Below the pieces are notes generated by a model. That model had not been told where the DNA came from and did no database searches. It worked only from the letters and a program-made list of their open reading frames with translations. Shown one piece after another: positions 11,593 to 21,204 of a stretch of DNA of 64,000 nucleotides (positions are counted from its first letter, which is position 1; each line of letters starts with the position of its first letter). Origin of the DNA: Streptomyces sp. BK340 (GTDB lineage Bacteria; Actinomycetota; Actinomycetes; Streptomycetales; Streptomycetaceae); the NCBI RefSeq assembly GCF_007827595.1, contig NZ_VISR01000026.1, positions 62,001 to 126,000 of the forward strand, written 5' to 3'. Position numbers and translations under genes: made by a program.

Positions 11593-14500
11593 CAGTACTC
11601 GACCTCCTGGCTGCGGCGACGCACCACCGTCACCTCGTCGCGCTGGTTGCCCGTCGGTCCCAGGTAGTTGAAGGCCCAGGACAACTGGGCGTAGCCGCCG
11701 ATCAGATGGGACGGCTTGAGGATCAGCCGGGTGAGCGTGTGGTGGATGCCGCCGCGCATCCCGGTGGTCTCCGTCTTCGGTACGTTCATGGTGCGCTCCT
11801 GCGCGTGGTGCATGTAGACGGTGCCGGCCGGCATCCGGTGCGAGACGACCGCGCGGGCCACGACCACGCCGTTGCGGTCGACCGCCTCGATCCAGTCGTT
11901 GTCCTCGACCCCGATGGCCTCCGCGTCCTGCGGCGACATCCAGATGTTCTGGCCGCCCCGGGAGAGGGCCAGCATGAACAGGTTGTCCTGGTACTCGGAG
12001 TGGATCGACCACTTGTTGTGCGGGGTCAGGTGGCGGACCGTGACCTCCCGCTGCCCGTCGGGCCCGAGCCGCGGTTCGCCGAACAGCCGGTTCATGTCCA
12101 GCGGCGGCCGGTACACCGGCAGCCCCTCGCCGAGTTCGTGGATCCAGTCGTGGTCGAGGAAGAAGTGCTGGCGCCCGGTGAGGGTGTGCCACGGCTTGCC
12201 GTGCTCGGTGTTCAGCGTGAACGCGGTGTACCGGCGACCGCCGGACTCACTGCCCGACCACTCCGGCGAGGTGATCACCGGCACCGGTGCCGCCTGCGTG
12301 TCGGCGTACGTGACCCGCTTGCCCTCGTGCTCGGCGGCCAGATGCGCCATCTCCCGGCCCGTGCGCTGCTCCAGCCTGCGGAAACCCTGGGTGGCCAGGC
12401 GCCCGTTGGTGGTGCCGGACAGCGCCAGGACGGTGTTGGCCGCCTTCACCGCCGTGTCCAGGGAGGGGCGGCCGTCGGCCGGTCCGCCGCGCACCGGGCC
12501 GTTCAACTCCCGCAGGTGCGTGACCTCTTCGTCGGGTCGCAGGACGATCCCCTTGACGGGCAGCCCGAGTTGCTCCACCAGCGGGCCGAGCGCGCCGAAC
12601 TTGGCTCCGACCGCCGGGTAGTCGCGCTCCACGACGGTCAGGTTGGGCAGTGTCCTCCCGGGCTCGGGGTCGCACTCCCCGCGCTTCCAGTCCAGGACCA
12701 CCCCGCCGGGCTGGGCGGTCTCTTGGGGGGTGTCGTGCTGGAGCGGGGTCGCCACCAGGTCCTTGCGGACGCCCAGATGGTCCACGGCCAGCTCGCTCAG
12801 CTTCTCGGCGAGCGCCTTGAACGCGTCGAAATCGGTGCGCGCCTGCCAGGGCGGGTCCACGGCCGGGGTGAAGGAGTGCACATAGGGGTGCATGTCGGTG
12901 GAGGACAGGTCGTGCTTCTCGTACCAGGTGGCCGCCGGCAGCACCACGTCCGACAGCAGGGTGGAGGAGGTCTGCCGGAAGTCCAGCGACAGCAGCAGGT
13001 CGAGCTTGCCCTCGGGTGCCTCCTCCCGCCAGACCACGTCCCGGGGCCGTTCGCCGGGCGCGGCCTGCTCGGCGCGCAGCGAGGACTGGGTGCCGAGCAG
13101 ATGCCGGGTGAAGTACTCGGCACCCTTCGCGGACGAGCCCAGCAGGTTGGCCCGCCACAGGGTGAGCACACGCGGCCAGTTCTCCGGTGCGTCCGGGTCC
13201 TCGCAGGCGAACCTGAGCGTGCCCGCCCGGAGTTCGGCCACCGCCCGCGCCACCGGGTCGCCGAACACCTCGCCCAGATCGAGCGGGTTGCGGTCGAAGG
13301 TCGGGTACGACGGCATCCAGCCGGCGCGGGCCGACAGGGCGAGGCAGTCGGCCGCCGTCATCCCCGCGAACCTGCCCTCGCCGAGCGGCGAGGCCAGCGC
13401 ATCGGCGCCGAAGCGGTCGTAGCGCCACTGGTCCGTGTTGAGGAACCAGTACGCGGTGCCGATCATCTGCCGCGGCGGCCGCGCCCAGTCGGAGGCGGCG
13501 GCAAGCGTCGCCCAGCCGGTCACCGGCCGGCACTTCTCCTGGCCGACGTAGTGCGCCCAGCCGCCGCCGTTGCGGCCCTGGCAGCCGGTGAGCTGGAGCA
13601 GGGCGAGGAAGGCGCGGTAGATCGTCTCGGAGTGGAACCAGTGGTTGGTGCCGGCGCCCATGAGGATCATGCAGCGGCCCCGGGACCGCTCGGCGGTCCG
13701 CGCGAACTCACGGGCGATCTTCACGCACCGGGCGGCCGGGACGGAGGTGTGCCGTTCCTGCCAGGCGGGCGTCGCCGGGGAGCGGGCGTCCTCGTAGGAG
13801 GCGGGCCAGTCGCCCGGCATGCCGGGCCGCCACACACCGTACTGCGCCAGCAGGAGATCGTGGACGGTCGTCACCAGCGGGCCGCCCGAACCGCCCAGCC
13901 GCGTCGCCGGCACACTGCGCCGCAGTACGTCCCCGCGCCCCTGGCCGTGCTCCCCGCCCTCGGTGTCGAACCGCGGCAGCAGCACCTCGACGTTGGCCGC
14001 CGCCTCATGGCCGTACAGGCTCAGCTCCGGCTGCACGGAGCCGAGTTCGAGGTTCCAGCTGCCCTTGCCCGACTCGGTCCAGCGAAAGCCCAGGGAGCCG
14101 TTCGGGACGACCGCGCGGCCGCTCGTCCGGTCCAGGACGACCGTCTTCCACTCCGCGCCCTCGCCGCCCTGGCCGAGATCGGCGGCGCGCAGGAACTTGT
14201 CCGGTACGTGTGCCCCGTCCCGCTCGCCCAGCGTCACCAGGAACGGCAGGTCGGTGAACTTCCGTACGTAGTCCGCGAAGAACGGTGTCTCCCGGTCGAC
14301 GAAGAACTCCTTGAGGATCACATGCCCCATGGCGAGCGCCAGCGCGCCGTCGGTGCCGGGGTGCGGGTGCAGCCACTCGTCGGCGAACTTGGCGTTGTCC
14401 GCGTAGTCCGGCGCCACCACCACGACCTTCTGGCCGCGGTAGCGGGCCTCCGCCATCCAGTGCGCGTCCGGGGTCCGCGTCACGGGCACGTTCGAGCCCC

Positions 14501-15275
14501 ACATCACCAGATAGGCGGCGTCCCACCAGTCGCCCGACTCCGGCACGTCCGTCTGGTCGCCGAAGACCTGCGGGGAGGCCACCGGAAGGTTCGCGTACCA
14601 GTCGTAGAACGACAGCATCGACGCGCCGATCAGCGAGTGGTAGCGGGCGCCGGCCGCGTGCGACACCATCGACATCGCCGGGATCGGCGAGAAGCCGGCG
14701 ATGCGGTCGGGCCCGTACGCCTTGATGGTGTGGACCTGGGCGGCCGCGACGATCTCCACGGCCTCGTCCCAACTCGCCCGCACCAGGCCGCCCTTGCCGC
14801 GGGCCCGCTGGTAACGGCCGCGCCGCTCGGGGTCGTTCTGCAGGTCCGCCCACGCCAGCACCGGGTCGCCGAGCCGCTGCTTCGCCTCCCGGTACAGCTC
14901 CAGCAGCACGCCCCGGACGTACGGGTAGCGCACCCGGGTGGGGGAGTAGGTGTACCAGGAGAACGCGGCGCCGCGCGGCTCGTACTCGGGGCGGTCCGGG
15001 CCCACCGACGGGTAGTCCGTCTCCTGGGTCTCCCAGGTGATGATCCCGTCCTTGACGTAGACCTTCCAACGGCAGGAGCCGGTGCAGTTCACCCCGTGCG
15101 TGGAGTTCACCACCTTGTCGTGGCTCCACCGGTCCCGGTAGAAGGCGTCCGCCTCCCGGCCGCCGGTGAGCGTGACGCTGTGCAGGCCGGACGCGGGCGT
15201 GCCGTGCCGGAAGAACCGCCCGGCGCTCAGCAGCGCCGCGCCGGGCTCCCCCGGTGGTGTCCGCGTGTCCGTCAC
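11592..15275 (-). CDS. narG: Respiratory nitrate reductase alpha subunit NarG
   Basis: About 1,227 residues. The N-terminus carries STHGVNCTGSCRWKVYVKDG, the HxxxCxxxC pattern of the FS0 [4Fe-4S] cluster. QTDVPESGDWWDAAY supplies the Asp ligand of the molybdenum. This is the catalytic Mo-bisMGD subunit that reduces nitrate to nitrite on the cytoplasmic face. GTG 15275 was chosen because AAGGGAG lies 5 bp upstream; an in-frame GTG at 15293 has no clear ribosome site. No narK transporter or nar regulator is adjacent. A short palindrome GGTTCAGAACC sits upstream at 15299-15309. Confidence 0.95.
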
Positions 15276-15383
15276 GTGTGCTCCCTTGCTCACCCCATGG
15301 TTCAGAACCTAGGGGCGGGCAGGGACACCCACCTGTTCAGACCGCCGTACGGGTCACCCGGCGCGGGCGGTCACCCGTCCGGG

Positions 15384-16205
15384 TCAGGGCTTGCGCGCCA
15401 CCCCCGCGTACACCGGCACCACACCCTCCGCCTGCGCCGCCACGTCCTCGGGCTCCGGGCGCCACCCGTGCACGGGGATCACGCCCGGACCGAGGAGTTC
15501 CAGACCGTCGAAGAACCGCCGGAACTCGGGCAGCGTGCGCGGGTGGAAGGGCGTGCCGCTCCTGCGGAACAGCTCGGCGGCCCGGGCCACCCCGTCCGGG
15601 CTGAGGTCCTGCGTGACCTGGGACAGGATCAGGAAGCTGCCCGGCGCGAGCCGTGCGACATAGCGCTCGACCAGGTCGTACACGTCGTCACCGGCATCGG
15701 CCCCGTCGCCCAGGTAGTGGGTCAGCGCGATCAGGGACAGCGCCACCGGCCGGCCGAGGTCGAGGCTCTCCCCGGCCCGCCGCAGGATCGTCCGGGGGTC
15801 CCGGACGTCGGCGTGGATGTACTGCGTGCTGCCCTCGGCGGAGCCACGCAGCAGCGCCTCGGCGTGCCGCAGCACGATCGGGTCGTTGTCCGCGTACACC
15901 ACCCGGGACTCCGGGGCCGCTCCCTGCGCCACCTGGTGCAGATTGGGCTCGGTGGGGATGCCGGTGCCGATGTCCAGGAACTGCCGGATCCCGGCCTCGG
16001 CCGCCGCCCGCACGGCGCGGTGCATGAACCGGCGGTTGGCGCGCGCACCGCGCACCGCCGTGCCGTCCGCGGCCAGGATCTTCCGGGCCAGCTCCTCGTC
16101 CACCGGGTAGTTGTCCTTGCCGCCCAGCCACCAGTCGTACACCCGCGCCGGATGCGGCCTGCTGGTGTCGATCGCGGTGGGCGGCGCGGCGTCCGGTCCG
16201 GTCAT
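15384..16205 (-). CDS. SAM-dependent methyltransferase, DUF574/PF04672 type
   Basis: 273 residues. The start, RPHPARVYDWWLGGKDNYPVD, is the hallmark of the actinobacterial S-adenosyl methyltransferase family of DUF574. The SAM site FLDIGTGIPTEPNLHQVA follows, then VVYADNDPIVLRHAEALL. The acceptor is unknown for this family. It lies 52 bp downstream of a DUF5753-type HTH regulator on the same strand, a frequent pairing in Streptomyces that suggests a shared transcript. No membrane segment is present. Confidence 0.85.
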   Translation of the reverse strand: MTGPDAAPPTAIDTSRPHPARVYDWWLGGKDNYPVDEELARKILAADGTAVRGARANRRFMHRAVRAAAEAGIRQFLDIGTGIPTEPNLHQVAQGAAPESRVVYADNDPIVLRHAEALLRGSAEGSTQYIHADVRDPRTILRRAGESLDLGRPVALSLIALTHYLGDGADAGDDVYDLVERYVARLAPGSFLILSQVTQDLSPDGVARAAELFRRSGTPFHPRTLPEFRRFFDGLELLGPGVIPVHGWRPEPEDVAAQAEGVVPVYAGVARKP

Positions 16206-16257
16206 GCGGTGCGCTCCTCAGCTGCTCACAGGGGTGTCGGAGGGTTCGCAGGGGAAG

Positions 16258-17121
16258 TCAGAAGCTCTCGCGGTACTCCCGGAGCAGCTTCCTCGTGCGC
16301 TGCGCGGAGGCGGCCCGGGCCGTCATGTGGTCCAGCACCTCCAGATGGGCCGAGACCTCACGGCGCGAGTCCAGGTACAGGGCGCCGGTCAGGTACTCGG
16401 TGAACACCATGTCCGGCAGTTCCGGCTCGGCGAACCGGAACAGCGTGAACGGGGCGTACGTCCCCGGGTGCGGGCCGGCCGCGAACTCGGCGAGCTGCAG
16501 GGTGACCCGGTCCCGCTCGGCGTACTCCAGCAGCCGGTCCAGCTGGTCGCGCATCACCTCGGGCCGGATGCTCACCGGACGCCGCAGCACCGTCTCGTCC
16601 ATGATCACCCACAGGTGGGGCGGATCGTCCCGCTCCAGCAGCCGCTGCCGCTCCATGCGCAGCGACACATGCCGCTCGATCGTCTCCGGGCCGGTCTGCC
16701 CTATCGTCCCGGCCTCCATCACCTCACGCGCGTACTCCTCGGTCTGCAGCAGGCCGGGTACGAAGTGCGGCTCGTAGGAGCGGATGATCCGGGCGGCGCC
16801 CTCCAGGCTCACGTACAGGCTGAACCAGTCGGGCAGCACGTCGTGGAAGCGCTGCCACCAGCCCGGCTGGTTCGCCTCCTCGGCCAGCCGCACGAACGCG
16901 GCCGACTCCTCCTCGGGCACCCCGTAGGTGGTCAGCAGCACCTGCACGTACGGGATCTTCAGCGAGACGTCGGCCATCTCCATCCGCCGTACGGTCGCCG
17001 ACGCCACCCGGAGCACCCGGGCGGCCTCCTCGCGGCTGAGGCCGGCCGCCTCCCGCAGCTCCTGCAACCGCTTGCCGAGCACCACCTGGCCCACGGTGGG
17101 CGCAGCCCGCCGCTCACTCAC
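16258..17121 (-). CDS. Helix-turn-helix regulator with DUF5753 domain (Scr1 family)
   Basis: 287 residues. The N-terminal XRE-type HTH reads LGKRLQELREAAGLSREEAARVL. The larger C-terminal part matches DUF5753, with FVPGLLQTEEYAREVM and IMDETVLRRPV as landmarks. Scr1-like regulators usually sit beside a small DUF397 protein; I see no DUF397 open frame here. GTG 17121 follows a GGGGAGG ribosome site. It is probably a pleiotropic regulator controlling itself and the methyltransferase downstream. Confidence 0.85.
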   Translation of the reverse strand: MSERRAAPTVGQVVLGKRLQELREAAGLSREEAARVLRVASATVRRMEMADVSLKIPYVQVLLTTYGVPEEESAAFVRLAEEANQPGWWQRFHDVLPDWFSLYVSLEGAARIIRSYEPHFVPGLLQTEEYAREVMEAGTIGQTGPETIERHVSLRMERQRLLERDDPPHLWVIMDETVLRRPVSIRPEVMRDQLDRLLEYAERDRVTLQLAEFAAGPHPGTYAPFTLFRFAEPELPDMVFTEYLTGALYLDSRREVSAHLEVLDHMTARAASAQRTRKLLREYRESF

Positions 17122-17218
17122 GCCACGCCCTCCCCTACGCGCCGAAGTACGCGGGCAGTCTGTCAGACGACGGCGTTTCGCACACGCGGTCGAGGGGAGT
17201 CGGCCCCGGGCGAGTTCG

Positions 17219-18067
17219 TCAACCAGCCAGTGTGTGAAGGTACTTGGTGGTCGCCGGGTCCGCGGGCAGGAACGTCTCGATGGCGAGTTCGGCGACCGTG
17301 ACGTCCATGGGCGTGTTGAAGGTGGAGATGGACGACACGAAGGACAGGATCCGGCCGTCGTGCTCGATCTGCATCGGCAGCGCGAAGTACGGCACCGGCT
17401 CGGCCGGTTCGTCCCCGGGCGCGCCCTCGGGCACCGGGTAGGCGGCCACCTCCTCGTACAGGGCGCGCAGTTGGTCCGAGCGGTGCAGGGCGATCTCCCG
17501 CTCCATCTGTGCCAGCAGATGTCCGCGCCATTCGCGCAGGTTGCGGATGCGGGGCGCGAGTCCCTCCGGGTGCAGGGTCAGCCGCATCGCGTTCGGCGCG
17601 GGCGTCAGCAGCTTCTCGGGGACGCCCTCCAGCAGCATCGTGATGCCCCGGTTGGCGGCCACCACGGTGTACCCGGCATCGACCACCAGCGCCGGATACG
17701 GCTCGTATCCCTGGATGAGGCGCTCCATGCCGTCGCGCAGCGCGTCCAGCGCCGGGTCGTCCAGCGGGGTCTCCGGGTAGTGCGGGGCGTAACCGGCCGC
17801 CAGCAGCAGGGCGTTGCGCTCGCGCACCGGCACGTCCAGGTGCTCGGCCAGCCGCAGCACCATCTCCTCGCTGGGACGGGAGCGGCCGGTCTCGATGAAG
17901 CTGATGTGCCGGGCGGAGGAGTCGGCGCGCAGCGCCAGCTCCAGCTGCGAGATCCTGCGCCGCTCCCGCCAGGCGCGCAGCAGCGGGCCGATGCCCTTGT
18001 CGGCCTTGTCGGTCCTGTCGACGGGGGTGGCGGCGGATGCGTTCGGGCCGGTCGCGACAATGGTCAT
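17219..18067 (-). CDS. XRE-family regulator with MmyB-like ligand domain
   Basis: About 282 residues from ATG 18067; a GTG at 18073 would add two. The HTH lies at LLRAWRERRRISQLELALRA, with recognition segment SSARHISFIETGRSRPS. The C-terminal ~170 residues (PALVVDAGYTVVAANRGI) match the PAS-like MmyB ligand-binding domain that in Streptomyces often responds to fatty-acid-like ligands. The upstream base composition shows no clear ribosome site, so the mRNA may be leaderless. It is divergent from the ADP-ribosylglycohydrolase gene, 68 bp away. Confidence 0.85.
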   Translation of the reverse strand: MTIVATGPNASAATPVDRTDKADKGIGPLLRAWRERRRISQLELALRADSSARHISFIETGRSRPSEEMVLRLAEHLDVPVRERNALLLAAGYAPHYPETPLDDPALDALRDGMERLIQGYEPYPALVVDAGYTVVAANRGITMLLEGVPEKLLTPAPNAMRLTLHPEGLAPRIRNLREWRGHLLAQMEREIALHRSDQLRALYEEVAAYPVPEGAPGDEPAEPVPYFALPMQIEHDGRILSFVSSISTFNTPMDVTVAELAIETFLPADPATTKYLHTLAG

Positions 18068-18135
18068 ACGCACGACCGTAGTCGAGGAGCCGGCCGGCCG
18101 GCCGCAGCCGGGCGCCGGAGTCGAGGAGCACCCGC

Positions 18136-19230
18136 ATGAACCAGCCGTGGAAGCGGTCCTGGGAGGCCGAGGCGGTCTACCGGTCCAGGGTCCGTGGCTG
18201 TCTGCTCGGCGGAGCCGTCGGTGACGCCCTCGGCTTCCCCGTCGAGTTCGCCTCCTTCGACCGGATCCGCGTCTCCCACGGCGAGCGCGGGGTGACCGGC
18301 CTCGTCCCCGGTGCGCGCGGGGTGGTCGGCCGGATCAGCGACGACACGCAGATGACCCTGTTCACCGTCGAGGCCCTCGTCCAGGCCCACGCCCGGGAAC
18401 GGGAGAAGGGGATCGGCGGCGCCTGGGCGTTGCTGCTGCGCCAGGCGTACGAGCGGTGGCTGCAGACCCAGTCGAAGGCGGGCCCCGAGGAGGCCGGACC
18501 ACAGCCCGCCGGTGGCCTGCTCGCCGAGGCCTGGCTGTACTCCCCCGGAGGGGGCACCCCCAGTCGCGCCCCCGGCAACGCCTGCCTGTCGGGAGTCGCC
18601 CAGATGTACGCGCCCGACCCCCAGCTCCCGCTCGACGGCAGCCCGGGGGAGGTCAACCCGGACTCCAAGGGCTGCGGCGCGGTGATGCGCTCGGCCCCCT
18701 TCGGCCTGGTCAACACGCCCGACGCGGCCTTCGCCATGGCCGCCCGCGGCGCCCAGATCACCCACGGCCACCCCACCGGCTACTACGCGGCGGGCGCCCT
18801 GGCCGCGATCGTGGCCCACCTCGTCGCCGGGGACTCCCTGGAGGGCGCGGTGCTGCGTACCCAGCGGCTGCTGGCGCGCCACCCCGGCCACGAGGAGACC
18901 TCGGCGGCCCTGCGCGAGGCCCTCGACCTGGCCGCGGACGGGGCGCCGACCGCCGAGAAGGTCGAGTCACTGGGTGCGGGCTGGGTCGCCGAGGAGGCCC
19001 TCGCCCTCGGCGTGTACTGCGCCCTGGCGCAGCCCCGGGTGAAGGACGCCCTGCTGCTGTCCGTCAACCACTCGGGTGACAGCGACTCCACCGGTTCGAT
19101 CTGCGGCAACCTGCTCGGCGCCCGGCACGGCGACGTCGGCCTGCCGCACGCCTGGGTCGAGCGGATCGAGGGCCGCGCCCGCATCGCCGCGCTGGCGGAC
19201 GACCTCGCCGCGGAGCGCGTACGCGGTTGA
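18136..19230 (+). CDS. ADP-ribosylglycohydrolase family protein
   Basis: 364 residues. GCLLGGAVGDALGFPVEF and GRISDDTQMTLFTVEAL carry the paired Asp residues that bind magnesium. Near the C-terminus, NHSGDSDSTGSICGNLLGA completes the dinuclear site of the DraG/ARH3 family. It removes ADP-ribose from protein or small-molecule acceptors. An in-frame GC palindrome (18542-18554) adds the extra residues SPGGGTPS before the conserved RAPGNACLSG motif. It sits divergently beside an MmyB-type regulator. Confidence 0.88.
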   Translation: MNQPWKRSWEAEAVYRSRVRGCLLGGAVGDALGFPVEFASFDRIRVSHGERGVTGLVPGARGVVGRISDDTQMTLFTVEALVQAHAREREKGIGGAWALLLRQAYERWLQTQSKAGPEEAGPQPAGGLLAEAWLYSPGGGTPSRAPGNACLSGVAQMYAPDPQLPLDGSPGEVNPDSKGCGAVMRSAPFGLVNTPDAAFAMAARGAQITHGHPTGYYAAGALAAIVAHLVAGDSLEGAVLRTQRLLARHPGHEETSAALREALDLAADGAPTAEKVESLGAGWVAEEALALGVYCALAQPRVKDALLLSVNHSGDSDSTGSICGNLLGARHGDVGLPHAWVERIEGRARIAALADDLAAERVRG

Positions 19231-19278
19231 ACGTGGCAGGCTGAACGCGTACCAGCCCGCCCCGAAGGGAGACCGGTC

Positions 19279-19584
19279 ATGGCCGTCGAACCGCTGTCGC
19301 AGAAGGAGATCGAGGACCGGCTGGCCGAGCTGCCCGGCTGGTCGGTGGAGGGCGACCGGCTCACCCGCACCTACCGGCTGGGCTCGCACTTCGCCGCCAC
19401 GGCGCTGGTCGTGCACATCGCCCGGATCCAGGACGAGCTGGACCACCACTCCGACCTGACCCTCGGATACAACACCGTCTCCCTCAGCGTGAACACCCAC
19501 AGCGCGGGCGGCGCCGTCACCGGGAAGGACTTCGAACTCGCCCACAGGGTGGAGGACATCGCCCCAGGTCACGGGTCACACTGA
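19279..19584 (+). CDS. 4a-hydroxytetrahydrobiopterin dehydratase (pterin-4a-carbinolamine dehydratase)
   Basis: 101 residues, the usual family length. LAELPGWSVEGDRLTRTY, then VVHIARIQDELDHHSDLTLGY with the catalytic His pair, and NTVSLSVNTHSAGGAVTGKD match PCD/PhhB. It dehydrates 4a-carbinolamine pterin after aromatic amino-acid hydroxylation. An AAGGGAGACCGGTC ribosome site precedes the ATG. No aromatic hydroxylase is nearby. A methyltransferase starts 5 bp after the stop, so the two are probably cotranscribed. Confidence 0.92.
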   Translation: MAVEPLSQKEIEDRLAELPGWSVEGDRLTRTYRLGSHFAATALVVHIARIQDELDHHSDLTLGYNTVSLSVNTHSAGGAVTGKDFELAHRVEDIAPGHGSH

Positions 19585-19589
19585 GCGGT

Positions 19590-20408
19590 GTGCTCGACTA
19601 CGACAAGGAAGCCGGGGCCTACGACGCGTCCCGCGGCGGCGAGCCGCGCGCCGAAGCCGCCGCACACGCCGTCCTCGGCCTGATCCCCGACCGGCCGGGC
19701 CGTCTCCTCGACGTCGCCTGCGGCACCGGCATCGTCACCCGGCGCCTGGCCGCCTCCCGCCCGGGAATGTGGGTGGCGGGCGCGGACCTCTCCCCCAACA
19801 TGGTCCGTACGGCCGCGGCCCGACTGCCCGGCGCGGTCCTGCTGGCCGACACCCGCCGGCTGCCCTTCGCCGACGCCACCTTCGACGCGGTCACCAGCAT
19901 CTGGCTGCTGCACCTGCTGTCCGACCCCGCAGACGTCCGCGCCGTCGTGGCCGAGTGCGCCCGCGTGCTGCGGCCCGGCGGCGTCTACGTCACCACCGTC
20001 GACAAGGCCGCCGCGCACGACGTCGGCAGCGACATCGACACCGTCCTCGCCCCGCGCCCCCGCCGCCCCGCCCGGGACGCCGCCGACGTCCTCACCGCCC
20101 ACGCTGCCGAGCACGGGCTGCAGCCCGCCGGACAGGCCGCCTTCGCAGGCCTCGGACAGGGCCGCAGCCCCCGCTCCACCATCGCCGACCTGCGGCGTGG
20201 CTGGTTCACCGCGCTGCCGCCCGACGACCCGCGCGTCGACGGTTTCGCCGAGCGGCTGGCGGCCCTGCCCGACCAGGACCGCCGCCGCCCCGACCCCCGG
20301 TTCGGCCTGCGCTCGTACCGGAAGCAGCCGGCAACTCGCGGGCAGGCGGCGGGAACTGATGGACAGCAGCAGGTCAGGGGGCAGTTGAGCGGCGGACGTC
20401 CCGGCTAG
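19590..20408 (+). CDS. Class I SAM-dependent methyltransferase
   Basis: 272 residues. It opens LDYDKEAGAYDASRGGEPRA and has the SAM motif LLDVACGTGIVTRRLA, the acidic motif II AGADLSPNMVRTAA, and AVTSIWLLHLLSDPADVR. This is the Methyltransf_11/UbiE-like group, so an O-, N- or C-methyl transfer to a small molecule is likely; the substrate is unknown. GTG 19590 lies only 5 bp after the pterin dehydratase stop, so translation is probably coupled. Confidence 0.85.
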   Translation: MLDYDKEAGAYDASRGGEPRAEAAAHAVLGLIPDRPGRLLDVACGTGIVTRRLAASRPGMWVAGADLSPNMVRTAAARLPGAVLLADTRRLPFADATFDAVTSIWLLHLLSDPADVRAVVAECARVLRPGGVYVTTVDKAAAHDVGSDIDTVLAPRPRRPARDAADVLTAHAAEHGLQPAGQAAFAGLGQGRSPRSTIADLRRGWFTALPPDDPRVDGFAERLAALPDQDRRRPDPRFGLRSYRKQPATRGQAAGTDGQQQVRGQLSGGRPG

Positions 20409-20418
20409 GGTGAGCGGC

Positions 20419-21090
20419 ATGCGTGAGATCGCCGGCGTCAGAGCCACACCCGGGGGACGTGTATGCGTTCAATTCCATGACCACGGTTTCGTCGTCAGGC
20501 GCGACCGGCTCGCCGGCCGTGTCGCCGAAGCGTTCCTCGGCGACACGGCCGGCTGGGTCACGGCCTTGGTCCTGCTCGCTTCGGTCGGCCTCCACAGCCT
20601 GTCGGACAAGGCGGGTGCGCCGCACGCCGTCCAGGTGGGCTGCCTCTGGGTGTTCATCGTCTCGGCCTGCTACGCGGCGCTCCTCGCGCTGGTCCGGTGG
20701 GCGGCCGGGGTGGTGGGGGGCATCGTGTTCTTCCTCCTCGTCGTGGTGACGCTCCCTGGTCTGCTGATCCCGGGCTATCGGCGCAAGGTGCTGCGCCGTC
20801 GGCGCGCGGGCGGCCCGGAGTCCGAGCCGGGGTGGGTACCTGCCACCGCCCTCGGCGGAGTGTGGCCGGGGCAGGCGGATCCGAGCACCGGCGCCGTGGT
20901 GACGACACAGTGCGTCGACGGATCCGTCGTCGCCTACACCGCCCGGCCCGACAAGGCACGGGAACTGCGGGACGGGTTCGAGGCACTGCTGCGCACCCAC
21001 CGCCCAGCACCCACGGCGATGCCGCACCAGCAATCCGCGTCAGGAGCCGCGCCGTACCGGTCCTGGAATCCGGGGCCGCCCCGCGGCTGA
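20419..21090 (+). CDS. Membrane protein of unknown function
   Basis: 223 residues from ATG 20419; a GTG at 20410 would add three. Three hydrophobic helices are visible: WVTALVLLASVGLHSL, VGCLWVFIVSACYAALLALV and VGGIVFFLLVVVTLPGLLIPG. A basic stretch RRKVLRRRRAGG and a soluble tail of about 100 residues follow, the latter ending with a DGSVVAYTARPDKARELRDG segment. I recognise no family. Coding bias is good, and the gene converges on the histidine kinase. Nothing is apparent in the 114 bp between them. Confidence 0.55.
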   Translation: MREIAGVRATPGGRVCVQFHDHGFVVRRDRLAGRVAEAFLGDTAGWVTALVLLASVGLHSLSDKAGAPHAVQVGCLWVFIVSACYAALLALVRWAAGVVGGIVFFLLVVVTLPGLLIPGYRRKVLRRRRAGGPESEPGWVPATALGGVWPGQADPSTGAVVTTQCVDGSVVAYTARPDKARELRDGFEALLRTHRPAPTAMPHQQSASGAAPYRSWNPGPPRG

Positions 21091-21204
21091 CGACGACCGG
21101 TGTGGCCGCGCCCGCGACCCGTCACCACCGGTGTCCGCCGGGAGTCCGTCGCACATATGCCCCGGCGCGGGGTGCGCCGAGGGCGGCCGGGCCGGTTCTG
21201 CCGG

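Noticed and set aside
11706..16403. A 1,565-codon open frame antisense to narG and the methyltransferase
   Set aside because: It is the GC-rich shadow of the narG reading frame, has low-complexity Arg/Gly/Val/His composition, and crosses several real genes.
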